Positions 1-6,442 of a DNA stretch of 20,278 bases are shown here, one piece after another; the stretch's first letter is position 1; each line of letters starts with the position of its first letter. This DNA is from a virus. The position numbers and the translations under genes were made by a program. Location: positions 1-20,278 of IMG/VR virus record IMGVR_UViG_3300027979_000039; one strand, 5' to 3'. The notes beneath the pieces were generated by a model. The model ran no database searches, was not told the DNA's origin, and saw only the letters and a list, made by a program, of their open reading frames with translations.

Positions 1-25
1 TAAATACATTAGAATAGGAGATAAC

Positions 26-193
26 ATGGGACAAATAATTCAAGGAAAAGATTTTAGAAAGATAACTTTTCGACAAGAAGGAAATTGGACAAGATATGCA
101 GGAGGGAATGCCAAACAAAGGGCACAAAAAAATCAAATTCCTTTAATTCAAAAAGCAATTGATGATCGCCGAAGGCAGATAGGAAATAAATAA
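26..193 (+). CDS. Small basic hypothetical protein, 55 aa
   Basis: This short open frame starts at ATG 26 behind an AGGAG site (16-20) and ends in a TAA that shares its last base with the ATG of the next gene (TAATG), the packing seen throughout this operon. The 55-residue product begins MGQIIQGKDF, is rich in Lys, Arg and Gln, and has an Arg-rich stretch (DDRRRQ) near the C-terminus. It shows no membrane segment, signal peptide or Cys cluster. I do not recognise a family. The charge would suit a nucleic-acid or structural binding role, but that is a guess. The ribosome binding site and overlap are the main evidence that it is real. Confidence 0.7.
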   Translation: MGQIIQGKDFRKITFRQEGNWTRYAGGNAKQRAQKNQIPLIQKAIDDRRRQIGNK

Positions 194-894
194 TGAAAAC
201 AGAAACACAAAAAGATTCAAATTTTTTAGCTCATGATTTTACTGCCCCATGGCAATCTAAAATAACAAAAGAACAATGGATTCAATTTCTGACTCATACC
301 TTTCATCAAGAAGATCGGGAAAAGGTATATGAATTGCTTCATTCATATTTGGAAAGTATTTCCCCCCCTCAAAGTGCAGTTACAAATTCTGCTTTTTATT
401 ATAAATCTCCATTAACTTTTTTGGAACTGGGATTTGGACAATGTTATGATTTTGCCCATTGTTTCATGTTACTTCATGATATAGAAACAATAGAATACAC
501 GGGACAAGAGGTTACCCCTCAATTTGTTGAATTTGCAAGAGAGGAATTTTGTAAATATAATAATTATAAATTTAAAGTAGGGGATTTTAATTCATTATTA
601 AAATCAGATATCATATATACTCGGCATGTGTTAGAACATCAACATCCTGATAATTGTTACCTATTTTTTGAAAACATATTAAAGGCAACAAAGAAATTGT
701 GTATCATTTCATGGTTTTGCCCCCCCGGTGAAGAAAAATTTACATGGAATGATCGGGATGGATTTAATCATGAAGGGGCCTATGTTAATGTTTATAGTAA
801 AGATAAGTTAAATAACTTAATTGAAAAATATAATTTTAAATTAACTTCTTATTTAAATAATAAAATATATTATATGAGGAAAAATAATGAATAA
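193..894 (+). CDS. Class I SAM-dependent methyltransferase
   Basis: The 233-aa protein carries the landmarks of a Rossmann-fold S-adenosylmethionine methyltransferase. Motif I is LELGFGQ at residues 77-83, an acidic end of strand 2 lies near GQEVTPQF (104-111), an acidic turn GDF is at 130-132, and DIIYTRHVLEH (139-149) matches motif IV/V of the Methyltransf_11/25 type. The first ~70 residues are a helical extension. The sequence does not show the substrate: there is no DNA methylase DPPY/NPPY motif, so a small molecule, sugar or protein is more likely than an exocyclic amine in DNA. Its start overlaps the stop of the small gene upstream, and its end overlaps a glycosyltransferase gene by 8 bases, so it may act on the same glycan or modified nucleotide. 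Family assignment is firm; substrate is unknown. Confidence 0.85.
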   Translation: MKTETQKDSNFLAHDFTAPWQSKITKEQWIQFLTHTFHQEDREKVYELLHSYLESISPPQSAVTNSAFYYKSPLTFLELGFGQCYDFAHCFMLLHDIETIEYTGQEVTPQFVEFAREEFCKYNNYKFKVGDFNSLLKSDIIYTRHVLEHQHPDNCYLFFENILKATKKLCIISWFCPPGEEKFTWNDRDGFNHEGAYVNVYSKDKLNNLIEKYNFKLTSYLNNKIYYMRKNNE

Positions 895-2536
895 TTATAA
901 TTTTCTGAATTTTTCATTAGATCAGTTATTAAATATTGATATAAAATCTCTCCCCTGGCCCCAACAAAGGGAGTTATTAAAACAAATTAAATTAAAGAAA
1001 AATGAATTAGAAACACAAGAGATATCATTACTTAAACAAAAAATAACTTTTCATGAACAGGAGGTTAAATCCCTCAAATTGGATATTTCCTCATATAAAC
1101 AAAAAACTGAATTATTTGTACAAGAAACCAAATCACTTAAACAAAATATTGAAACAAAAAAAGTAATAAAAGAATTAATCATTGACAATACAATAAATGA
1201 AGAAACAGATAAAGAAGTAAAATCGATTATTTCAAATATAACCGATAATACAAAATTTATAATTGTTTCCTATTTTACAAATGATAAATATAAAAAAGAA
1301 CTTCAAAATCTTTTAACATCTATAAATAAATACGGGTTAAGTTATTATATTGAAGAATTAAAAGATAAAAATAATTGGGTGTTAAATACCCATTATAAAC
1401 CTTGGGTGATTAAAAGGGCATTATTATTATTTAATCGTCCTATTGTTTTTCTTGATGCAGATGCAGTTATAAAAAAATACCCTGAATTGTTTGAAAATAT
1501 AAAAAAGGATATTGCTGCTTATTTTTCAGAAAGTGGAAATCTTTTATCCGGAACCCTGTATTTTAAAAATACATTGGAAAGTTTAAAATTAATAGAAATG
1601 TGGAAAAATGAATGTCTTATAAATAAAGATGTTTGGGATCAAAATATTTTAAAAGAATGTGTTCAAAAAAGAAGAATTGATATTGAACATCTTCCAAAAT
1701 GTTATTGTCAAATTTTTGATTCATTAAAAAATGAAGTCCCTGTAATTGAACATTATCAAGCAAGTAGAAGGTATAGAAAACAAACAAAAATTGATACCGA
1801 AAAAATACTTTTATTGGTTCCATCAAGAAAACGTCCGACTAATATTCATCGATTAACAAAATCTGTATATGAAACTGCTTCTTATCCTGAAAGAGTAGGT
1901 ATTTCATTTTTAATTTCAAATTCAGATACAGAAAATAAAAAGAAAATTAAAGAATTACAAAAAACATATCCTAATATTTTTATTAATTATGAACAAGCAA
2001 AAATAAAAGCAGATGTAAATCTCTCTGAATTATGGAATAATTTATATGCTGAAAATACATGGTCAAATTATGTTGGATTTTACGGGGATGATGTAGAATT
2101 TAAAACAGGTGGATGGGATTCAATGATAATATGTGAATTTTTAAAAAATGAGGAAATGCCATTAATGATTCGTACCAATGACAGTTTTCAAAAAGAAATG
2201 GCAGTGTTATTTTTTACTAATAAAGTTCTTCATTCTGCCCTTGGATTTTATATGCCCGATCAATATAAATTGGTATGTATGGATCAATATTTAAGCGATG
2301 TTTGTCAACAAGTGCAATGTTATAAATATCTTGAACATGTTAATACATACCATCATGCAATTGTATTGGGAAGAGCGGATAAAGATGAAACCCATGAATT
2401 GAGAAGAAAAGGAAAGGCACATGAGCAAGTTTTAGCTGATATGTCATTATATAATACCGATGAAGAAAAAGAAAAAAGAAATGAATCAATTGATAGGTTA
2501 AAAAAATATATTTCTTTTATTCAAAATAAAAGGTAA
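887..2536 (+). CDS. Two-domain GT-A glycosyltransferase with N-terminal coiled coil
   Basis: This 549-aa protein has three parts. Residues ~25-110 are Lys/Glu/Gln-rich and look like a coiled coil. Residues ~120-300 resemble the nucleotide-diphospho-sugar transferase family, with the metal/sugar-nucleotide DxD in FLDADAV (D190, D192). Residues ~305-549 begin a new GT-A-like fold (ILLLVPSRKRP) with a second acidic motif, YGDDVEF (D401, D402). Two nucleotide-sugar sites in one chain suggest that it adds two sugars in succession or makes a disaccharide. The acceptor could be the phage particle, host envelope or modified DNA bases. It starts inside the end of the methyltransferase gene (8-base overlap), implying coupled translation. 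Domain 1 is the surer assignment; domain 2 rests on the start of its fold and the DD motif. Confidence 0.8.
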   Translation: MNNYNFLNFSLDQLLNIDIKSLPWPQQRELLKQIKLKKNELETQEISLLKQKITFHEQEVKSLKLDISSYKQKTELFVQETKSLKQNIETKKVIKELIIDNTINEETDKEVKSIISNITDNTKFIIVSYFTNDKYKKELQNLLTSINKYGLSYYIEELKDKNNWVLNTHYKPWVIKRALLLFNRPIVFLDADAVIKKYPELFENIKKDIAAYFSESGNLLSGTLYFKNTLESLKLIEMWKNECLINKDVWDQNILKECVQKRRIDIEHLPKCYCQIFDSLKNEVPVIEHYQASRRYRKQTKIDTEKILLLVPSRKRPTNIHRLTKSVYETASYPERVGISFLISNSDTENKKKIKELQKTYPNIFINYEQAKIKADVNLSELWNNLYAENTWSNYVGFYGDDVEFKTGGWDSMIICEFLKNEEMPLMIRTNDSFQKEMAVLFFTNKVLHSALGFYMPDQYKLVCMDQYLSDVCQQVQCYKYLEHVNTYHHAIVLGRADKDETHELRRKGKAHEQVLADMSLYNTDEEKEKRNESIDRLKKYISFIQNKR

Positions 2537-2540
2537 AATT

Positions 2541-2783
2541 ATGTTTATATTTGAGCAAATTTTACAAATTTGGATGATTGTTACTTCAATTTTGGGAAGT
2601 TTTTTTGTAGCTTCAAAAAATAAAAATATAATAAAATGGGGTTTTTTGTTGTTATTTGCAGGGCAGGTTTCATATTTTTATATATGTTTTTTCCCGGTGT
2701 TCAGATTTGGTTTATTCATAACTTCAATTTTTTTTACCTTTAGTTGGGTAAAAGGAATATACCATTATTGGATACAAAAATGA
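2541..2783 (+). CDS. Small integral membrane protein, 80 aa
   Basis: An 80-residue, very hydrophobic protein with about three predicted membrane segments (roughly residues 6-24, 31-50 and 54-72), separated by short basic loops such as SKNKN. It begins four bases after the glycosyltransferase stop. Its stop overlaps the start of the next glycosyltransferase (ATGA), so it sits inside a glycosyltransferase cassette. Size and topology, including the closing pattern WVKGIYHYW, faintly recall single-repeat three-helix transporters (SemiSWEET or half-PnuC type), but I cannot show homology. It could equally be a membrane anchor or a small superinfection-exclusion protein. Gene reality is well supported by packing; function is unknown. 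Confidence 0.65.
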   Translation: MFIFEQILQIWMIVTSILGSFFVASKNKNIIKWGFLLLFAGQVSYFYICFFPVFRFGLFITSIFFTFSWVKGIYHYWIQK

Positions 2784-3517
2784 GAAAAGAATTATTAATA
2801 ATACAACCAGGGCGAAAAGGGGATATCCTATTGGTTCTTCCAATTGCAAAGTATTATTATGATCTCGGATATGAAATAACATGGCCCATTTGCAATGAAT
2901 ATCAAAATTTGTTTTTATATGTCAATTTTCCAATAAACGTAATTGATATTGGTCCTCTAACAAGTGGGATTGAAGCATATGAGAGGTCAAAAAATATAGG
3001 TAATAATTTTAATGGGACTTTGGATCTTGCAATTGGTTTTGGAAATCAAAATCTAAATGATGAATGGAAAAAGACAAATTTATCATTTGATGTTTGGAAA
3101 TATAAAAAAGCCTGTATTCCTTATTTTCATAAATATCTTTTATTAAAAATAATAAATAGAATTCCGGAAATTGAAAAAGATTTACTTAATTTTTTTGATA
3201 TAAAAAATGATCCTTATATAGTGATTCATCAAAATGGAAGTAACGGAAGACATTTTGATTTTAAAATTGATAAAGCTATAAAAACAATTGAAATAAAACA
3301 ATTTCCTTCAAATAGATGGGAAATTTTTGATTGGATTTCTTTATTACAAGGGGCACGTAAAATATATTGTGTAGATAGTTGTTTTTTAAATCTGATCGAT
3401 CAATGTAAAATAATCCCACCAGATGGAAGATTTGTTCATTTTTGGAATGAATATTACTCGCTAAAAGATTTACCCCTTTTATCCCCCTTTGTATCTAATG
3501 ATTGGATTTCGGTGTAA
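2780..3517 (+). CDS. Glycosyltransferase family 9 (heptosyltransferase)-like protein
   Basis: I start this 245-aa protein at ATG 2780, which overlaps the previous TGA (ATGA), rather than at an upstream in-frame TTG (2744) that would lie deep inside the membrane-protein gene. The N-terminus (LLIIQPGRKGDILLVLPIAK) matches the start of the ADP-heptose:LPS heptosyltransferase fold, where a glycine-rich loop follows strand 1 and GD precedes a helix. The C-terminal half has the expected second Rossmann unit, including FDWISLLQGARKIYCVDSCF, equivalent to the family's sugar-nucleotide-binding GA...DSG region. At 245 aa it is shorter than cellular GT9 enzymes (~320-350), so it may be a compact or degenerate GT-B. 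The likely role is sugar transfer in the same pathway as the preceding genes. Confidence 0.65.
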   Translation: MRKELLIIQPGRKGDILLVLPIAKYYYDLGYEITWPICNEYQNLFLYVNFPINVIDIGPLTSGIEAYERSKNIGNNFNGTLDLAIGFGNQNLNDEWKKTNLSFDVWKYKKACIPYFHKYLLLKIINRIPEIEKDLLNFFDIKNDPYIVIHQNGSNGRHFDFKIDKAIKTIEIKQFPSNRWEIFDWISLLQGARKIYCVDSCFLNLIDQCKIIPPDGRFVHFWNEYYSLKDLPLLSPFVSNDWISV

Positions 3518-3540
3518 AAATTTTAATGGACGTTACATAA

Positions 3541-3621
3541 TATAAACAGGGCAAAGGTGGAACCAATAATATGAAGAAACCCATAACTGACAAGCCTCCT
3601 CTTTGCCCTTATAAATTTTGA
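3541..3621 (+). ncRNA. Structured leader with a possible 16-codon uORF upstream of the clamp-loader gene
   Basis: This 145-base gap contains a long stem. GGGCAAAG (3549-3556) pairs perfectly with CTTTGCCC (3601-3608), and the stem extends outward by TATAA (3541-3545) with TTATA (3609-3613) across a 3-base ACA bulge. Within it, an AAAGGTGG ribosome-binding-like site precedes ATG 3571, which opens a 16-codon frame (MKKPITDKPPLCPYKF) ending at TGA 3621. The right arm of the stem lies in that frame and the left arm contains part of its ribosome binding site, so folding and translation would compete. A second, A/T-only hairpin (GTTTTTTAA 3627-3635 with TTAAAAAAC 3638-3646) follows. It could be a leader attenuator for 3663 onward, a small RNA, or a terminator for the upstream cassette. 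Confidence 0.5.
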
Positions 3622-3662
3622 TATTTGTTTTTTAATTTTAAAAAACCCTTAAAAGAAGGAAT

Positions 3663-4604
3663 ATGTCATTATATAATAAACATAGACCAAATGATTTTGA
3701 TGAAATAATCGGACAAGATTCGATTAAGAAACAATTAAAATATATTGTTTCAAAAAAGGATGATCCTTCTACAAAACATTTTTTTATATTTTCAGGACCA
3801 TATGGAACAGGGAAAACAACATTTGCTCGAGTTTTTGCAAAAGAACTTGGTTGTTCAAAATGGGACCTTACCGAAATTGATGCTGGAACAGATCGGGGAG
3901 TAGGATCAGCGGATAAATTAAAATTAAATTTGGATCTTGCCCCTTCTTCCGGAAAAATTCGAGTATGGATTATTGATGAAATTCAAGAAACCAGCAGTGC
4001 CTTTCAAGGATCACTTTTAAAAGTTTTTGAGGAACCTCCCAAACATGTTTATTTTATTTTATGTACTACAAACATTGAACAAATAAATGCTGGAATTATA
4101 AGTAGGGCAAGTGTATTTCATCTTCAAAAATTAAATCCCCCCTATATTGGAATTAAAAAAGCATTAACTGATATATGTATAAAAGAAAAAATTAAAATTT
4201 CCGATGATGTAATAAGGGAAATATGTAAAGCATCGGAAGGGGCTTACAGAAATGCCATATCAATTTTAGAATCTGTTATTGGGTTATCAGAGGAAGAAGC
4301 CCTTGATGAAATTCAAAAAACAGTTCTTTCAGGAGGGGTCTTTCGGCAATTGTGTCAATGTTTGTATAAAAAAAAGGAATGGGACATTATATGTAATGTA
4401 ATAAATGACTGTGAAAATGTAGAAAAAATGAGAAGGGGAATATGCAGTTATTTTTCAAAAATGATAGAAAAATCATATACAGATATAAGGGCAGGATTTG
4501 GAATTTATTGTTTTAAGGACCCTGCTTTTTATACAGGAAAAGCGGGATTGATGTTATCATGTTTTAAATATTTTAATGGAGATGAGCAAAAATGGATGAA
4601 TTAA
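3663..4604 (+). CDS. DnaX-like clamp loader ATPase subunit
   Basis: A 313-aa AAA+ protein closely resembling the N-terminal part of bacterial DNA polymerase III gamma/tau. It opens with MSLYNKHRPNDFDEIIGQ, the typical RP..F.E..GQ entry. The Walker A is GPYGTGKT (45-52), the Walker B is WIIDEIQ (102-108, DEIQ where cellular proteins have DEVH), and a sensor/arginine-finger SRA lies at 147-149 where SRC is usual. The zinc-binding Cys cluster of cellular DnaX is absent, as is a tau-type C-terminal extension. It would load the DnaN-like clamp encoded at 10112-11212. An AAGAAGGA site lies just ahead of ATG 3663, following the structured gap. No separate delta or delta-prime gene is recognisable here, so the protein may form the loader largely alone or with distant partners. 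Confidence 0.9.
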   Translation: MSLYNKHRPNDFDEIIGQDSIKKQLKYIVSKKDDPSTKHFFIFSGPYGTGKTTFARVFAKELGCSKWDLTEIDAGTDRGVGSADKLKLNLDLAPSSGKIRVWIIDEIQETSSAFQGSLLKVFEEPPKHVYFILCTTNIEQINAGIISRASVFHLQKLNPPYIGIKKALTDICIKEKIKISDDVIREICKASEGAYRNAISILESVIGLSEEEALDEIQKTVLSGGVFRQLCQCLYKKKEWDIICNVINDCENVEKMRRGICSYFSKMIEKSYTDIRAGFGIYCFKDPAFYTGKAGLMLSCFKYFNGDEQKWMN

Positions 4605-5092
4605 AAATTGATATATCACAATATAAGTATTTATATATTGAAATAACAAAACCGAATTTGACATTAGATTTAGACGCTCTGCATCAAGAAATGACCATGT
4701 TATCAACACTTGTTCTTGATTATGGGGATCTATTATCAGAAGTAAAATATGAACAATCTGGGTATAAATCATTATTTTGCTCAAATTTAAGAGAAAATGA
4801 TTTAAAAATAAGTGAATCAAAGGTAAAGGCATCGGTTGAAGAAGATTCTGTATATAATCAATTTCAAAAAAATGTAGATAAATTAAAATCAATTTTAGAT
4901 GCATTATATACACACAGAAAGATGTTAGAAAAACTAACTGATTTGTGGGTTAATGAATATTGGAACTCATCAAAAGATTTAAAACAAAATTTTAAAGAAA
5001 GAGGAAACATTGTAAGAAATAGGGGTGAAAAAGAAAAAGAAAAAACAAGGGAAGATATTGTTGATCAACAAAGGGAAGCACTTAATAAGTAA
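4592..5092 (+). CDS. Helical protein, candidate UvsY-type recombination mediator
   Basis: A 166-aa, mostly helical and highly charged protein that overlaps the clamp-loader gene by 13 bases and has its own GGAG site (4577-4580). The order of parts is a short N-terminal strand/helix, a central YGDLLSEVKYEQSGYKS segment, a segment ISESKVKASVEEDSVYNQF, a long helix rich in Leu and Lys, and a basic, Arg/Lys/Glu-rich tail. That layout recalls short phage proteins that bind ssDNA between SSB and RecA genes, such as T4 UvsY. Here it sits directly before the gp32-like gene and two genes before the recombinase. I see no diagnostic motif, so the UvsY idea rests on position, size and helical character. 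A clamp-loader partner is an alternative. Confidence 0.6.
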   Translation: MDELKIDISQYKYLYIEITKPNLTLDLDALHQEMTMLSTLVLDYGDLLSEVKYEQSGYKSLFCSNLRENDLKISESKVKASVEEDSVYNQFQKNVDKLKSILDALYTHRKMLEKLTDLWVNEYWNSSKDLKQNFKERGNIVRNRGEKEKEKTREDIVDQQREALNK

Positions 5093-5121
5093 ATTCTAAT
5101 TTTTTAAAAGAGAGGTAAATC

Positions 5122-6219
5122 ATGGATTATCGTCAGCAACAAGAAGGTTTAAGAAATAGAACAAATACAAATGTAGATAATAAAGATAAAAAAACATATG
5201 GGAAAAAGGGAAAAAGTATTTTTGATTTTTCCTCATTTGAAAAACCTCCAACTTTCTATAATGTAATTGAAGGGTATAATTTTCTTGATGTTCTTCCTTT
5301 TATTATAAAAAGTAAATATCATCCTCAGGAATTTAAACCTGGGCAAATTGATTACGTTATTGAGGTATATGTTCATTCTGGAATTGGATTACTTAATAAT
5401 CATTATATTTGTCTTGAAAAGACATTTGGACGACCTTGTTTTGTTTGTCAGGAAAGGCAACGATTGATTAAGGAAGAAAAGAAAAATTGGAAGGAACCCG
5501 AAGTATCAGCGCTTAATTGTTCCAGAAAAGTGCTTCATAATGTTCTTGATTTGAAAAACCTTGATAAGGGGATTCAACTTTTTTATGCGAGTTATGCTTA
5601 TTTTGAAAAGGAACTTCTTGATGCCGTTAATGATTACAAGATAAAGAAAAATCTTACAATGGCACCATTATTTGCTGATCTTTTGGAAGGCAAATCAATT
5701 TCTTTTAAAGCATCCGCTGAAAAGTGGGGAGAAATCCCTTATTTTAAGTATAAGAATTTTACTCTTGAAGATAGAACACAGGCATTTGATCCTTCAATCC
5801 TTGAAATGACAATTCCTCTTGATTCGATTTTGTATATTCCTACTTATGATGAAGTAAAAACAGCTTTTTATGATGTTGAAGGGGAACAGGAAGAGAATGA
5901 AAAAACCTCAGATACATCAATTGAGCAAAATAAACAACGGGAACAGCCTCCATTACCATCTGTTATAAACCAATTTATGCGTCCAATTGAAACACCTCTT
6001 AAACAAGAAGGGACAATGGGGATCATAGATGAAGTAAAAAATGAAAAAGAGGCAATTCAACAACTTAATCATACAGATGACGATAATTGCCCTAATAAAC
6101 ATATTTTTGCTAAAGATTGTGATACAAAACCAGAATGTATTAACTGTCCCAAATGGGAAGCGTGTTCTGATAAACAAATTGAGATGAAAAAAGCTGCGAG
6201 AAAGGCATTAAATAAGTAA
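5122..6219 (+). CDS. gp32-like single-stranded DNA-binding protein with zinc site
   Basis: This 365-aa protein resembles phage T4-type ssDNA-binding proteins. A candidate zinc site is H85, C97, C106, C109 (VHSG...ICLEKTFGRPCFVCQE); the His-12-Cys-9-Cys-3-Cys spacing is almost that of T4 gp32 (H64, C77, C87, C90). The first ~40 residues are basic and Gln-rich, as for a self-interaction arm. An acidic linker (~258-275, many Glu) follows the core, the place where partners normally bind. Unusually, the C-terminus (323-348) adds a second five-Cys cluster (CP...C...C..C...C), then ends in a basic tail, so it is not simply the acidic tail of gp32. It should coat ssDNA during replication and work with the recombinase downstream. 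The start has a strong GAGAGG site. Its stop codon lies within the left arm of the RNA structure that follows. Confidence 0.85.
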   Translation: MDYRQQQEGLRNRTNTNVDNKDKKTYGKKGKSIFDFSSFEKPPTFYNVIEGYNFLDVLPFIIKSKYHPQEFKPGQIDYVIEVYVHSGIGLLNNHYICLEKTFGRPCFVCQERQRLIKEEKKNWKEPEVSALNCSRKVLHNVLDLKNLDKGIQLFYASYAYFEKELLDAVNDYKIKKNLTMAPLFADLLEGKSISFKASAEKWGEIPYFKYKNFTLEDRTQAFDPSILEMTIPLDSILYIPTYDEVKTAFYDVEGEQEENEKTSDTSIEQNKQREQPPLPSVINQFMRPIETPLKQEGTMGIIDEVKNEKEAIQQLNHTDDDNCPNKHIFAKDCDTKPECINCPKWEACSDKQIEMKKAARKALNK

Positions 6220-6417
6220 TTATTATTTAAGGAAGTAGGTTGAGTAATGGGATCATATACGGACGTATCATATTTAAAATATGGATTAGGAATGATCCCC
6301 CTGTGAATCGGGAAAAAGCTAATAAGTGATATAATGTATCACCCCCTATAAACGTCTAAGGGGATAAAATGGGCCAAACACATGGAAGTGGCAAGATTCA
6401 CCCTTAAATAATAATTA
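6217..6417 (+). ncRNA. Multibranched structured RNA with predicted pseudoknot
   Basis: Between the ssDNA-binding and recombinase genes lies an elaborate set of complementary segments. The outer stem is perfect over 16 bp (6217-6232 with 6402-6417). Inside are GGGATCAT 6249-6256 with ATGATCCC 6292-6299 (capped by a CATATT/AATATG hairpin), GTGAATC 6303-6309 with GATTCAC 6395-6401, hairpin GTGATA/TATCAC 6326-6342, hairpin CCCCT/AGGGG 6343-6363, and a weak GCCA/TGGC pair 6373-6392. The loop of the CCCCT hairpin contains ACGTC (6352-6356), complementary to GACGT (6262-6266) inside the first arm, which predicts a pseudoknot. I recognise no known class; group I intron, tRNA and RNase P landmarks are missing. 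It could be a cis-acting leader for the recombinase gene or a stand-alone phage RNA. A 19-codon open frame (6247-6306) exists inside it but would disrupt the fold. Confidence 0.7.
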
Positions 6418-6442
6418 CACAATTTTTTATAAAGGAGTATAT

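Noticed and set aside
2439-2456. 18-base match ATATGTCATTATATAATA with 3661-3678, both coding MSLYN
   Set aside because: A single A/T-rich match of this length is not surprising in 20 kb of such composition, and no similarity extends beyond it.
2744-2779. Upstream TTG start for the GT9-like protein
   Set aside because: It lies deep inside the membrane-protein gene; the overlapping ATGA at 2780 gives the expected heptosyltransferase N-terminus.
6247-6306. 19-codon frame MGSYTDVSYLKYGLGMIPL inside the structured RNA, with AGGAAG upstream
   Set aside because: It lies across several predicted helices of a much stronger RNA signal and has no recognisable product. It could only be a leader peptide.
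6217-6417. Group I intron
   Set aside because: A segment GAATCGGGAAAA vaguely recalls an intron core element, but there is no matching pair for the P7 helix, and the flanking genes are not split parts of one protein.
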